From Muribaculaceae bacterium (lineage in GTDB: Bacteria > Bacteroidota > Bacteroidia > Bacteroidales > Muribaculaceae): a stretch of 64,000 nt of DNA. This document shows positions 51,658 through 60,140 of this stretch, piece after piece. The stretch is taken from assembly GCA_017436845.1 (NCBI GenBank), contig JAFSCJ010000011.1:1-64000 (forward strand). The letters are read 5' to 3'. A program made the translations under genes and the position numbers. Each line of letters opens with the position of its first letter. Position 1 is the stretch's first letter. Under the pieces are notes generated by a model. That model ran no database searches. It saw only the letters and a list, made by a program, of their open reading frames with translations, and had not been told where the DNA came from.

Positions 51658-52274
51658 TTAGCCTTAGCTTTTTTGTTTATAATGTGTCCGGGAATAATCA
51701 TCATTACGGCGAAACTTAATGCGAAAGCAAAAGTATCATAACCGAAAATATTTATTTGGCAAATATAGCATATAATAAATAAAGCACCAATAATCATGCT
51801 TGTCATACCTCCGATTATTAATGATTTTTCTTTAAGGATAATGCCGGTTGATGTAGCACCAAATCCGCAACATGGTAATGTCATTAAAAACATTGTTCCC
51901 CATGCATTATAATTATTCATTCCGAAAATAAAACATATAATCATTAGTATAGCAAAGAATATTCCAATTGTAGCCCATATGCCTGAAATATAATTATCGA
52001 CAGTTGTTTTAGCTAATGTCTTATTTTCTTTTTTCTTGGCAAGGAAATAGTGTAGAGGATATCCTATTGCCGGAATTGCAAACCAAAGCCACATCCACAA
52101 AACATTGTTGGTTAAAAGCAATCCGCATCCAATGATAAGGGCGATAATAGTTGTTACATAGCCCCATGCAATTAATATATTGCCGGATCCGAGTTCCATT
52201 CTCTTTTTTGAGTTTTGAATCATTGTAGTAATCAAATCTAAACTCTCTTGATTGGATAATTTTTGTTCTTTCAT
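51651..52274 (-). CDS. Integral membrane protein, unknown function
   Basis: With the ATG at 52274 it is 207 residues; the longer frame from 52361 would start upstream of the palindrome at 52295-52311 and at the -7 box, so it is unlikely. A cytoplasmic start (MKEQKLSNQESLDLITTMIQ) is followed by six hydrophobic segments in three pairs (about 36-80, 108-160, 165-200). No motif for transport or catalysis is seen. Co-transcription with a winged-helix regulator suggests a sensor or regulated-efflux-like pair, but this is inference. Confidence 0.7.
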   Translation of the reverse strand: MKEQKLSNQESLDLITTMIQNSKKRMELGSGNILIAWGYVTTIIALIIGCGLLLTNNVLWMWLWFAIPAIGYPLHYFLAKKKENKTLAKTTVDNYISGIWATIGIFFAILMIICFIFGMNNYNAWGTMFLMTLPCCGFGATSTGIILKEKSLIIGGMTSMIIGALFIICYICQINIFGYDTFAFALSFAVMMIIPGHIINKKAKAKC

Positions 52275-52294
52275 TTTTTTTAATTTATTAAAGT

Positions 52295-52311
52295 GGTTTA
52301 TAAAATAAATT
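52295..52311. promoter_or_regulatory. Operator-like palindrome, copy 2
   Basis: GGTTTATAAAATAAATT matches the reverse complement of the copy at 52371-52387 at 15 of 17 positions. It lies in the 5' leader, 21 nt before the ATG at 52274. Confidence 0.55.
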
Positions 52312-52358
52312 ATGTAATTAAAATAAAAAGGATATCCGTGAAAATCCTTTGTGTGATG

Positions 52359-52390
52359 CAAATGTAAATCGGTTTATTTTATAAACCAAA
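52359..52390 (-). promoter_or_regulatory. Promoter for the membrane-protein/regulator operon
   Basis: On the - strand, TTTG (52387-52390), 20 nt, then TACATTTG (52359-52366). The first palindrome sits between the two elements. Confidence 0.7.
52371..52387. promoter_or_regulatory. Operator-like palindrome, copy 1
   Basis: GGTTTATTTTATAAACC is a perfect 7-bp inverted repeat with a TTT centre, placed between the -33 and -7 elements of the operon promoter, where bound repressor would block RNA polymerase. Confidence 0.6.
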
Positions 52391-52550
52391 TAAGGTGGAT
52401 TTATTTAGGATATTTTAACGTCGGTTGACTAGATATAAATCATAGTATTAGTGATGTTTTAATGTTTATAATGTTAAATCTTTGTAGAACACTAATTTAT
52501 AAAGGTGATGAATATATCAATTCATGATGTAATCTGAACTATATAAAATG

Positions 52551-52591
52551 AAAACAGTCGGCTAATGATTAGTTATCGTTTAGCCGACTGT
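52551..52591 (-). terminator. Terminator after the lipocalin-like lipoprotein gene
   Basis: CAGTCGGCTAA (52555-52565) and TTAGCCGACTG (52580-52590) form an 11-bp stem; on the - strand it is followed by TTTTCATTTT. The sequence between this and the promoter at 52390 shows nothing else that I can identify. Confidence 0.8.
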
Positions 52592-52608
52592 TATTAATTT
52601 AGTGATTA

Positions 52609-52986
52609 TTAATCTTGATTACTTTCGTTTGAGACTCGGATAAATGTGCTTGTTTCTCCATCTTCATATTCAATGTCTTGAACTATTAGGTAGTTTTTGT
52701 CTAATTGTTTGATTTTGTAGTATTCGTCGTCATCGAAAAGAACGATTACGTCGTCTTGTAGTTTCCAAGTTCCATATTCTTCCTCGCTCCAGTAGGTATT
52801 ATCCCAAATAAAACTACCGTCAGCGTTAAATGTCCAAATTGTCGAGGGATTGCCATCGGTGCATTCTATTTCTTCCCATTTGCCAATGAGAAGATCATGT
52901 TTGGACTCGTCATCGGAGCATGATGTAAAAGATGACATTAGAAATAATGATAGAAGAACTGTTAAAAGTCTTGATGTTTTGTGCAT
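52609..52986 (-). CDS. Small lipocalin-like lipoprotein
   Basis: This 125-residue protein has a lipoprotein signal (MHKTSRLLTVLLSLFLMSSF, then TSC with the lipidated Cys). The mature part has the lipocalin-like/DUF5004-type pattern: LIGKWEEIECTDG, TIWTFNADGSFIWD, YGTWKLQDDVIVLF, then strand pairs to the end. Such proteins are common in Bacteroidetes envelopes and their ligands are unknown. It stands alone with its own terminator; no good -33/-7 promoter is visible. Confidence 0.75.
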   Translation of the reverse strand: MHKTSRLLTVLLSLFLMSSFTSCSDDESKHDLLIGKWEEIECTDGNPSTIWTFNADGSFIWDNTYWSEEEYGTWKLQDDVIVLFDDDEYYKIKQLDKNYLIVQDIEYEDGETSTFIRVSNESNQD

Positions 52987-53037
52987 GATTAAAATGTATT
53001 TATGTATAGTTAGAATTAGTTGAGTAGGAGAGAGTCA

Positions 53038-53101
53038 AAAGAATTCGCCATATTTTAGATGGCAAGATTTTATAATTGTTGATATTTATGGTGGGCGAAT
53101 T
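53038..53101 (-). terminator. Possible terminator after the PAP2 gene
   Basis: AATTCGCC (53042-53049) and GGCGAATT (53094-53101) are inverted copies with a 44-nt loop. On the - strand the second arm runs into CTTTTGAC. The long loop makes this uncertain. Confidence 0.35.
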
Positions 53102-53129
53102 GTGTGATGGTTCATTTAATTATAGAGGG

Positions 53130-53921
53130 CTAAAATTGAACGTTAACACTCAATCCAATCTCTTGTGAAGTGTAGTAGGGAGCACCAATAATGGTTGCAT
53201 TCTGAGAGCATTTGACATTCTTAAATATTTTGGGATATAGCCAATAGGCAAACTTTGTGCTCATAATTCCGATGCAGGCACCGGCAATCACATCGTTGAA
53301 ATAATGCCGATTGTTGTAAATACGCAGATATCCGGTTGCTACAGCTACAGAATAGCCAATATAACCTATATATGGTTTAGTCTCGCTGTATTCTTTGTAT
53401 AGAAATTCAGCTCCCATAAAAACTGTGGCGGTATGACCTGATGGAAACGAATTGCGGGCGTTGCTATCAGGCCTTTTTTCTTTAAAAATTCGCTTCATCG
53501 AATTTACAGCAATGCCCATTGTCGCATATGACATCGCTAATAATATTGTGCGGTCTTTGAAACAGTGTTTCCCATTAACTCCTAATGCATTTAGTCCATA
53601 GACTGCTATCATAGGGGAGTATTGAAGGTAATCATCAATGTATGTCTTGCGCTTGCCGTCAGTTGAGATACATTCTTGGATTTTCTCCTTTTGGGTAATT
53701 AGACAAGGAGTGTTGACATATAGGGCTGATAAACCGAAGAGAGTAGTTGGAATTAAAAACTCCTTGAATTTAAAATTATGGGATTTACAGGACACTGATT
53801 TGGTTGAAGTAAAATTGTTTAAACTATCAACTTCTACCGTTTCTTGTGCAGATATAGGCACAATGTTACCGACAAACAGGTATATAATTATACCTGCATT
53901 AATGAAATAATGTTTTTTCAT
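53130..53921 (-). CDS. PAP2-family membrane phosphatase
   Basis: This 263-residue protein has a signal/anchor at the N-terminus (MKKHYFINAGIIIYLFVGNI). The PAP2 signature follows: KRIFKEKRPDSNARNSFPSG (KxxxxxxRP), then SFPSGHTATVFMGAE (PSGH) and RIYNNRHYFNDVIAGACIG (SRxxxxxHxxxD, here with Asn-Asn-Arg-His). All the key His and Arg residues are present. It dephosphorylates a lipid phosphate such as undecaprenyl pyrophosphate, PgpB-like or lipid A-type; the substrate cannot be told. The 5' leader is about 280 nt long and contains the structured element at 54015-54134. Confidence 0.88.
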   Translation of the reverse strand: MKKHYFINAGIIIYLFVGNIVPISAQETVEVDSLNNFTSTKSVSCKSHNFKFKEFLIPTTLFGLSALYVNTPCLITQKEKIQECISTDGKRKTYIDDYLQYSPMIAVYGLNALGVNGKHCFKDRTILLAMSYATMGIAVNSMKRIFKEKRPDSNARNSFPSGHTATVFMGAEFLYKEYSETKPYIGYIGYSVAVATGYLRIYNNRHYFNDVIAGACIGIMSTKFAYWLYPKIFKNVKCSQNATIIGAPYYTSQEIGLSVNVQF

Positions 53922-54014
53922 CTACGCTGTTGTTTGTGCGCGGACTATAATTCAATAATACGAGACGCGTACAAACATTCCGGAGTACAATAAAGAAACG
54001 TGGGCTTCGTTATC

Positions 54015-54134
54015 ATACTCTGGGGTATTTGGCGCGACCCGTACAAATGATAAGTTCCACCCACGCTTTAGCGTAGGCGCTCACTGAACTTATTCGTATT
54101 TGTACTTCTTCTAATCGCCAAATTTTCAGAGTAT
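54015..54134 (-). ncRNA. Putative structured RNA (long multi-stem hairpin) in the 416-bp gap before the PAP2 gene
   Basis: The gap 53922-54337 has no gene but a 120-nt foldable element. Five stacked helices are seen: ATACTCTG/CAGAGTAT, ATTTGGCG/CGCCAAAT, GTACAAAT/ATTTGTAC, TAAGTTC/GAACTTA and an apical 9-bp stem closed by a 4-nt loop (54067-54070). Asymmetric internal loops separate the helices. In the apical stem two pairs are G-U if read on the - strand but A-C mismatches on the + strand, so the RNA is probably made from the - strand. A promoter (54212-54240) is correctly placed. Either a free RNA or part of the PAP2 leader is possible; I recognise no Rfam family. Confidence 0.55.
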
Positions 54135-54211
54135 ATCGAATAATAGTAAACGCAGTTATTAATATGTTAAATTTTCTGTTATTTCATGTATTTTAGTTTG
54201 AATATTCGTTA

Positions 54212-54240
54212 CAAAGATACGCATAATTTTGTCGAAACAA
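54212..54240 (-). promoter_or_regulatory. Promoter for the structured RNA/PAP2 transcript
   Basis: On the - strand, TTG (54238-54240), 18 nt, then TATCTTTG (54212-54219). Transcription would start near 54204, some 70 nt before the first helix. Confidence 0.55.
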
Positions 54241-54279
54241 GATATAAAATGTCAATTTAAGAAAAATAAAATATCGTAG

Positions 54280-54311
54280 TTGGGCATTGTGGGAGGAATT
54301 GATTAACTTTG
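54280..54311 (+). promoter_or_regulatory. Promoter for metA
   Basis: TTG (54280-54282), 21 nt, then TAACTTTG (54304-54311), 26 nt before the ATG. It lies downstream of the structured element, so that element is not in the metA leader. Confidence 0.6.
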
Positions 54312-54337
54312 TAGTTTAATAACGATATTAAATAGAA

Positions 54338-55255
54338 ATGCCTGTAAGAGTTCCTGTTTCGCTTCCTGCTGTGGAGGCGTTGAGAGAAGAAAATATATTT
54401 GTGATTGATGAGCAACGTGCGTCGTCGCAAGATATACGCCCATTGCGCATTGCCATACTCAATCTCATGCCGTTAAAGATAATGACTGAGACTGATCTGT
54501 TGCGTCTCATTTCAAATACTCCATTGCAGGTTGAGCTTGATTTCATCGATACTGATAGTCATGTGTCAAAAAATACTCCTCGTGAGCATATTGAGACTTT
54601 TTATAAAAAGTTTGATGAGATAAAACATAATAATTATGACGGATTGATAATAACAGGTGCACCGGTAGAAAAGGTGGACTTTGAAGATGTCGATTATTGG
54701 GACGAACTGACCGAAATTTTTGCGTGGGCTAAAAAACATGTAACATCAACATTATATATCTGTTGGGCTGCACTTGCTGGACTTTATTACCACTATGGCG
54801 TGCCCAAGTATGTACTTGACAGAAAGATATCGGGTGTGTTTAAGCATTATATTGATGATGAGTTAAACCCTATATTCCGAGGTTTTGATGATGTGTTTTA
54901 TGTGCCTCATAGCCGTTATAGCGAGGTGCGTCGTGAGGATATAGACAAAGTTCCGGCATTGAAAATTATTGCTGAAAGTGCCGAGAGTGGTATCTATATG
55001 GTAATGGCTCGTGGCGGTCGTGAGTTTTTTATTACAGGACATTCAGAGTATTCTCCCGGTACGCTTGACTTTGAGTATCGTCGTGATTTGGAAAAGGGGA
55101 TTAATCCAGATATACCGGTAAATTATTATGAAAATGATAATCCCGACAATCCTCCAATTGTGCGATGGCGTTCTCATGCCAATTTGCTTTTCTCTAATTG
55201 GCTCAACTATTTTGTGTATCAAGAGACTCCCTACGATATTCGAGATATCAAGTAA
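54338..55255 (+). CDS. metA: Homoserine O-acetyltransferase of the MetA family
   Basis: This 305-residue enzyme activates homoserine for methionine synthesis. MetA-type features are the nucleophile Cys142 (YICWAALAG) and His235 and Glu237 (ITGHSEYSP), plus [11 protein letters not shown] and [19 protein letters not shown]. Residue 111 is Glu (GAPVEKVDF). In this family Glu111 goes with acetyl-CoA and Gly111 (as in E. coli) with succinyl-CoA, so an acetyltransferase is predicted even though databases often name it succinyltransferase. It begins a closely packed run of five genes to 59224. Confidence 0.9.
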   Translation: MPVRVPVSLPAVEALREENIFVIDEQRASSQDIRPLRIAILNLMPLKIMTETDLLRLISNTPLQVELDFIDTDSHVSKNTPREHIETFYKKFDEIKHNNYDGLIITGAPVEKVDFEDVDYWDELTEIFAWAKKHVTSTLYICWAALAGLYYHYGVPKYVLDRKISGVFKHYIDDELNPIFRGFDDVFYVPHSRYSEVRREDIDKVPALKIIAESAESGIYMVMARGGREFFITGHSEYSPGTLDFEYRRDLEKGINPDIPVNYYENDNPDNPPIVRWRSHANLLFSNWLNYFVYQETPYDIRDIK

Positions 55256-55258
55256 ACT

Positions 55259-55912
55259 ATGGATTGGAGTAGATTTTCAATATCGATAACGAAAGAGGAA
55301 TTGTCAGGATTGCCTACAGTTGTATATCCTGGATATATCACCGTTATAGAGGATGAAGATACGGCTGAAGGTGCAATTGCTTATTTGAGTAGACAATCGA
55401 TAATAGGGGTAGATACCGAAACAAAGCCTATGTTTCGCAAGGGGAGACCTAACAAGGTGTCTCTTGTACAAATTGCTACTGCGACACAATGTTTTCTATT
55501 CCGCATAAACAAACTTGGATTTTTTGAAGAGTTGCGTCAATTGTTTGAGAACAAGGATATTATTAAGGTGGGCTTGTCTTTGAAAGATGATTTTCATGCG
55601 TTGCATCGTGTTGCAGATTTCACTCCTAAGAATATCGTTGAGTTGCAGACATTGGTTAAAGATTATAAAATAAGAGATTGTAGTCTGCAAAAGATTTATG
55701 CGATAGTTTTTGGCGAGCGCATATCGAAAGGTCAACGATTGTCAAATTGGGAAGCTGATGTGCTATCTCCTTCGCAGCAGTCCTATGCTGCAATTGATGC
55801 ATGGGCATGTTTGAAATTGTATGATTATTTTAAGTCGGGGCAATTCATCCCTGAGAATTCGCAATATATAGTTGAAATAGAAGAACAACAAGAACAAACA
55901 AATCAATTATAG
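55259..55912 (+). CDS. 3'-5' exonuclease, DEDDy type (RNase D-like)
   Basis: This 217-residue protein has the Exo I motif IIGVDTETKPMF (Asp, Glu), the Exo II region VGLSLKDDFHAL and Exo III YAAIDAWACLKLYDYF with the Tyr-x-x-x-Asp of DEDDy nucleases. It contains only the exonuclease domain without HRDC domains, so it is shorter than RNase D and probably acts on small RNAs or DNA ends. It begins 3 nt after metA. Confidence 0.86.
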   Translation: MDWSRFSISITKEELSGLPTVVYPGYITVIEDEDTAEGAIAYLSRQSIIGVDTETKPMFRKGRPNKVSLVQIATATQCFLFRINKLGFFEELRQLFENKDIIKVGLSLKDDFHALHRVADFTPKNIVELQTLVKDYKIRDCSLQKIYAIVFGERISKGQRLSNWEADVLSPSQQSYAAIDAWACLKLYDYFKSGQFIPENSQYIVEIEEQQEQTNQL

Positions 55913-55915
55913 CAG

Positions 55916-56152
55916 ATGAAGAAACGTTCAACAATAATCCCTCTTGCGCTTCTTGCCTATTTGGGTGTAATGTGTTATGTGGGGCGCTCAATCTTTTTTG
56001 AAGGGCGGTATTTGTATTATTTTGGAATTATAGCCGGCTCACTATTGGCGATAATATTATTGCATTTCAGCCTTAAACGCAAGGAGCGTTTGCGCCGCGA
56101 GCGAGAGGATGATATTGCAAGAAACGAGAATAAAAACGATAAAAATCAATAA
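55916..56152 (+). CDS. Small two-segment membrane protein
   Basis: This 78-residue protein has two hydrophobic segments (about 7-24 and 32-52, the second reading YYFGIIAGSLLAIILLHF). A highly charged C-terminal tail follows (LKRKERLRREREDDIARN). No known motif is visible. It is 3 nt after the exonuclease and 2 nt before the peptidase gene, so it is most likely translated from the same transcript. Confidence 0.65.
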   Translation: MKKRSTIIPLALLAYLGVMCYVGRSIFFEGRYLYYFGIIAGSLLAIILLHFSLKRKERLRREREDDIARNENKNDKNQ

Positions 56153-56154
56153 TC

Positions 56155-58284
56155 ATGAACAAACTATTAGTCTATACTATTATGACAGTTATTGCCGGAA
56201 TATTTATGGCATGTAATAATAAATCAATCGAATATCCTATAGCTCCACAAGCTGATGTTGTGGAAGATTACTTCGGAATAAAAGTCGATGACCGTTATCG
56301 TCCGCTTGAAGATGATACAGCAAGAGTAACAACAGAGTGGGTGGAAGCTCAACGCAAAGTTACAGAGAGTTATTTGAGTCAAATACCTTTCAGAGAATCG
56401 TTACGCAAACGTTTGACTGAGTTGAACGACTATGTTAAACCAGGAATGCCATTTAAACGCAATGGAATGTATTATTTCTATGGTAATAATGGGTTACAAA
56501 ATCAATCGGTGCTATATCGCTCTGAAAATCTTGAAGATGAACCGGAGGTATTTCTTGATCCAAACACATTGAGTGATGATGGTACGGTTGCATTAACCGG
56601 CACATCATTCTCAAACGATGGCAAATACATGGCATATATGATCTCTCGCAGTGGCTCTGATTGGACGGAGATATATGTCATGGATGTGAAAACAAAGCAG
56701 TTGCTTGGAGATCACATTGAATGGGCTAAATTTACCGGCGCGGCATGGGATGGTGATGGTTTCTATTATAGCGCATACCCTCGTCCTGAAGTCGGTAAAG
56801 AGTTTTCAAATGCCAATGAATACCATAGCGTGTATTATCACAAAATAGGGACTAAACAAAGTGAAGACCAATTGGTGTTCCGCGATGAAAAAAATCCATT
56901 GCATTTCCACTCAGTGGGAACATCTGATGATGAGACAATGCTCATGCTATATGCATCAGGTCAAGGTCTTGGTAATGCTGTAAAGGTTAAAGACTTAACA
57001 AAACCTGGAGCCGGATGGATTACAATTGAACCTTCACAAGATTATGAAATATCTATCCTTGATGTGGTAGGTGAAACAATGTATATTTATACCAACTATG
57101 GAGCTCCACGCTATCGATTAATGACCGTTGACAAAAGAACTCCTCAGCGCGAGAATTGGAAAGAGTTTATTCCCGAAGGAAAAGGGGTGCTAACAAGTGT
57201 AAATTTTGCCGACAACAAGATGATTTTAGGTTATGATATAGATGCTTCAAATCGACTATATGTCTATACTCTTGACGGAGAACTTGTTCGTGAAATGCAG
57301 TTGCCCACATATGGCTCGGCAGGTATCTCATCAAGCAAGAAACATGATGAGGTTTTCTATGCATTTACATCGTTTACCTATCCAACTGCAATATATCGAT
57401 ATGATTTGGCATCGGGAGAGTCAACGCTATTTAAGTCGGTTGAAATTGATGGTTTCAATATGGATGACTATGTAACCGAACAAGTGTTCTATCCTTCGAC
57501 TGATGGTACTAAAATTCCAATGTTCTTGACCTATAAGAAAGGTCTTGAGCACAATGGAGAAAATCCTGTATATCTATATGGTTATGGTGGGTTTAATATT
57601 TCTCTTAATCCTGGATTCTCGGCACAACGCATTTTGTGGCTTGAAAATGGCGGAATATATGCACAAGCCAACCTTCGCGGAGGTGGCGAATATGGCGAAG
57701 AATGGCACCTTGCCGGAACTAAGATGAATAAACTCAATGTGTTTAATGACTTTATCTCAGCCGCAGAGTATCTGATTACTGAAGGATATTCGTCAAATGA
57801 TAAAATGGTGATTGAGGGTGGCTCAAATGGAGGTTTGCTCGTTGGTGCATGCGTTAATATGCGTCCCGACTTGTTCCGTGTTGCAATACCAAGAGTAGGC
57901 GTAATGGATATGATGCGTTATCATCTGTTTACTATTGGTTGGAATTGGGCTTCAGACTATGGAACGAGTGCCGATTCTAAAGATATGGCGCAATACTTGT
58001 TGGATTATTCTCCTATCCATAATATAAAGAATGACGGAACTGAATATCCGGCTATAATGGTTACTACTGCTGATCATGACGATCGTGTAGTGCCTGCTCA
58101 CTCATTCAAGTATGCCGCTGCATTGCAAGCTGCAAACACAGGTGATGAGGCAAAAATCATTCGCATCGACAGCAAGGCCGGGCATGGCGCAGGAAAACCT
58201 ATTGCTAAGGTTATTGATGAGTATGCCGATATATATTCATTTATATTCTATAACTTAGGTGTTGAGCCTATAGCAAAAAAATAG
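56155..58284 (+). CDS. Prolyl oligopeptidase family serine peptidase (S9A), lipoprotein
   Basis: This 709-residue exported peptidase has a lipoprotein-like signal (IFMAC, Cys near 20). A seven-bladed propeller follows (about 75-420), and then the catalytic alpha/beta hydrolase domain. The catalytic Ser is in IEGGSNGGLLVGACVN (near 560), the Asp in TADHDDRVVPAHS (near 643) and the His in SKAGHGAGKP (near 682). It cleaves short proline-containing peptides. The envelope location suggests a part in peptide scavenging. It ends 1 nt before the next gene. Confidence 0.9.
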   Translation: MNKLLVYTIMTVIAGIFMACNNKSIEYPIAPQADVVEDYFGIKVDDRYRPLEDDTARVTTEWVEAQRKVTESYLSQIPFRESLRKRLTELNDYVKPGMPFKRNGMYYFYGNNGLQNQSVLYRSENLEDEPEVFLDPNTLSDDGTVALTGTSFSNDGKYMAYMISRSGSDWTEIYVMDVKTKQLLGDHIEWAKFTGAAWDGDGFYYSAYPRPEVGKEFSNANEYHSVYYHKIGTKQSEDQLVFRDEKNPLHFHSVGTSDDETMLMLYASGQGLGNAVKVKDLTKPGAGWITIEPSQDYEISILDVVGETMYIYTNYGAPRYRLMTVDKRTPQRENWKEFIPEGKGVLTSVNFADNKMILGYDIDASNRLYVYTLDGELVREMQLPTYGSAGISSSKKHDEVFYAFTSFTYPTAIYRYDLASGESTLFKSVEIDGFNMDDYVTEQVFYPSTDGTKIPMFLTYKKGLEHNGENPVYLYGYGGFNISLNPGFSAQRILWLENGGIYAQANLRGGGEYGEEWHLAGTKMNKLNVFNDFISAAEYLITEGYSSNDKMVIEGGSNGGLLVGACVNMRPDLFRVAIPRVGVMDMMRYHLFTIGWNWASDYGTSADSKDMAQYLLDYSPIHNIKNDGTEYPAIMVTTADHDDRVVPAHSFKYAAALQAANTGDEAKIIRIDSKAGHGAGKPIAKVIDEYADIYSFIFYNLGVEPIAKK

Positions 58285-58285
58285 A

Positions 58286-59224
58286 ATGAAAAGACACGTC
58301 TCATTGGTCGTAGTTACATTGTCGGCATTGGTGTTGACAGGGTGTTTTACAGGGGTAGAAAGCACTCCCAAGATTACTGCCGATGATGTGAAACGTGAGC
58401 AAATCGTTGTTACTCCAGAGCAATTGTATATGGATTCGGTGAAACCGGAACCTTTCATTTCATGGCGACCAGGAAAACAGTTTTATGTTACTGATAATAA
58501 GATAAATCTTATTTTTGGAGCGACTGCTAAGAGTGATCGTGCTTTGATGGGTGAGACTATTGAATATCGTGATTGCCGAGCTACAAATTCTGTTACCGGT
58601 GAAGAAGTTGTGGACTTAGTATTTGCTGATAATCAAGACTGCGAATATCTGTATCGAGTGGGCATGTCGGTGAAGGATATGCTTGAACGAGAAAATGTAG
58701 AGGTGCCTTTCACAATTGAATTGTCAGTTATTTCTGATGCAAAGAAAAAATTACAAGGAAACACCTATTATATTCTAACTCCCATGTGGTATGATTTTAA
58801 TGAAGAAATATCGCATGGCCGCAAGTTTGTTCCTGTTAAAATCAATGATATTCAACCCGGAAATCACATTTATCCATTGAGATTGGTGTGTGAAGATGAG
58901 AGAGGCGATGAATTCCAATTGTTTATGTCAGTGGGTGGTGGCAAAAAATCACCTCGTCGTTTCTCAGCATTGTTTTCGTTTACTGATCCTCACTTGAAAT
59001 ATCCGTTGATAATCGATGAAGTGTGGCAAAATATCATCAATGGAAAAGTCGCACCTGACATGACTCGCGATGAGTGCCGTCTATCATTAGGAGCGCCTAA
59101 GGAGATTGACCGCCGACCGGGATATAGCGGAGTGCGTGAGATGTGGATTTATGAAAACGGTGTATATCTGATTTTTGAAGATGGATTGTTGCGAGAGTTT
59201 CGCAATGATGCAGTTATAAGATAA
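58286..59224 (+). CDS. Lipoprotein with a BamE/SmpA-like C-terminal region
   Basis: This 312-residue protein has a lipobox (LVLTGC, Cys near residue 20). The C-terminal ~55 residues (MTRDECRLSLGAPKEID, MWIYENGVYLIFEDGLL) resemble the BamE/SmpA fold that binds in the BAM complex. The middle part is beta-rich and not recognised. It starts 1 nt after the peptidase stop. A real BAM function is uncertain because this region is a common fold. Confidence 0.68.
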   Translation: MKRHVSLVVVTLSALVLTGCFTGVESTPKITADDVKREQIVVTPEQLYMDSVKPEPFISWRPGKQFYVTDNKINLIFGATAKSDRALMGETIEYRDCRATNSVTGEEVVDLVFADNQDCEYLYRVGMSVKDMLERENVEVPFTIELSVISDAKKKLQGNTYYILTPMWYDFNEEISHGRKFVPVKINDIQPGNHIYPLRLVCEDERGDEFQLFMSVGGGKKSPRRFSALFSFTDPHLKYPLIIDEVWQNIINGKVAPDMTRDECRLSLGAPKEIDRRPGYSGVREMWIYENGVYLIFEDGLLREFRNDAVIR

Positions 59225-59284
59225 AGTTAAAAACTATTAGTAAACTGAAATTGTTATTTAGGTAGAAGTAATAAATTTAGGACT

Positions 59285-60049
59285 ATGAAACTGAAATTTT
59301 TGGGAACAGGAACATCTACAGGAGTGCCACAAATAGGGTGTGGTTGTGCTGTTTGCCAATCAGAGGATGTTCACGATAAACGTTTGCGCGCATCTGTGTT
59401 GGTGTCAGTAGGGGAGACTAATATTCTCATTGACTGCGGTCCCGATTTCAGAGAGCAGATGTTGCGTAATGGCAGTCCCAAACTTGAAGCATTGCTTATT
59501 ACTCATAGCCACTATGACCATGTGAGCGGTATTGATGATTTACGCCCATATTGCACTATAGGAGATGGTTTTCCAATCTATTGCAAGTCAGATGTTGCTA
59601 CCGACCTCAAAGAGCGTGTCCCATATTGTTTTGCAGAACATCCTTATCCCGGAGTGCCGGCATTGAACATAAATGAAATATCAACAAAACCATTCAAAAT
59701 AGGTGATATTGAAATAATACCTTTGCCGGTGATGCACTACAAACTGCCCATTGTGGGGTATAAAATAGGCAATCTTGCATATATAACTGATGCCAAGGTC
59801 GTTCCCGATAGTACGATTGAAATATTGAGAGGAGTTGATACTCTTGTGATAAACGCATTACGCACAAAGGAGCATATTTCACATATGACATTGGCACAAG
59901 CTCTTGATGTTGTAAATGCCATCAAGCCACGTATAACCTATTTGACACATCTAAGCCACGACATGGGACTACACAATGAGGTATCTCGCCGTTTGCCTGA
60001 AAATGTAAAAATCGCTTACGACGACCTATCAATCTTCATTCCATACTAA
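59285..60049 (+). CDS. Metallo-beta-lactamase-fold hydrolase (PhnP-like)
   Basis: This 254-residue cytoplasmic protein has FLGTGTSTGVPQIGCGCAVC at the start, as in the PhnP/cyclic phosphodiesterase group, then the metal-binding ITHSHYDHVSGIDDLRPY (HxHxDH), a His in PVMHYKL, an Asp in AYITDAK and a final THLSHDMG. The cysteines in the first ~30 residues are typical of a structural zinc site in PhnP. It probably hydrolyses a phosphodiester. The gene has its own strong terminator. Confidence 0.85.
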   Translation: MKLKFLGTGTSTGVPQIGCGCAVCQSEDVHDKRLRASVLVSVGETNILIDCGPDFREQMLRNGSPKLEALLITHSHYDHVSGIDDLRPYCTIGDGFPIYCKSDVATDLKERVPYCFAEHPYPGVPALNINEISTKPFKIGDIEIIPLPVMHYKLPIVGYKIGNLAYITDAKVVPDSTIEILRGVDTLVINALRTKEHISHMTLAQALDVVNAIKPRITYLTHLSHDMGLHNEVSRRLPENVKIAYDDLSIFIPY

Positions 60050-60087
60050 GTCAAGTCTCAGTGGCGAGTTCCTACCAATAAATAACT

Positions 60088-60125
60088 AACCCCCATCATT
60101 GAGTGATGATGGGGGTTGTTGTTTC
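60088..60125 (+). terminator. Terminator after the metallo-hydrolase gene
   Basis: AACCCCCATCAT (60088-60099) pairs with ATGATGGGGGTT (60106-60117) around a 6-nt loop, followed by GTTGTTTC. It lies 39 nt after the stop and also faces the end of the ROK gene. Confidence 0.85.
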
Positions 60126-60140
60126 ATAATGGGAGCGTGA

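Noticed and set aside
54001..54337. SAM-type riboswitch controlling metA
   Set aside because: A good metA promoter (54280-54311) lies after the structured element, and the G-U pattern indicates the opposite strand.
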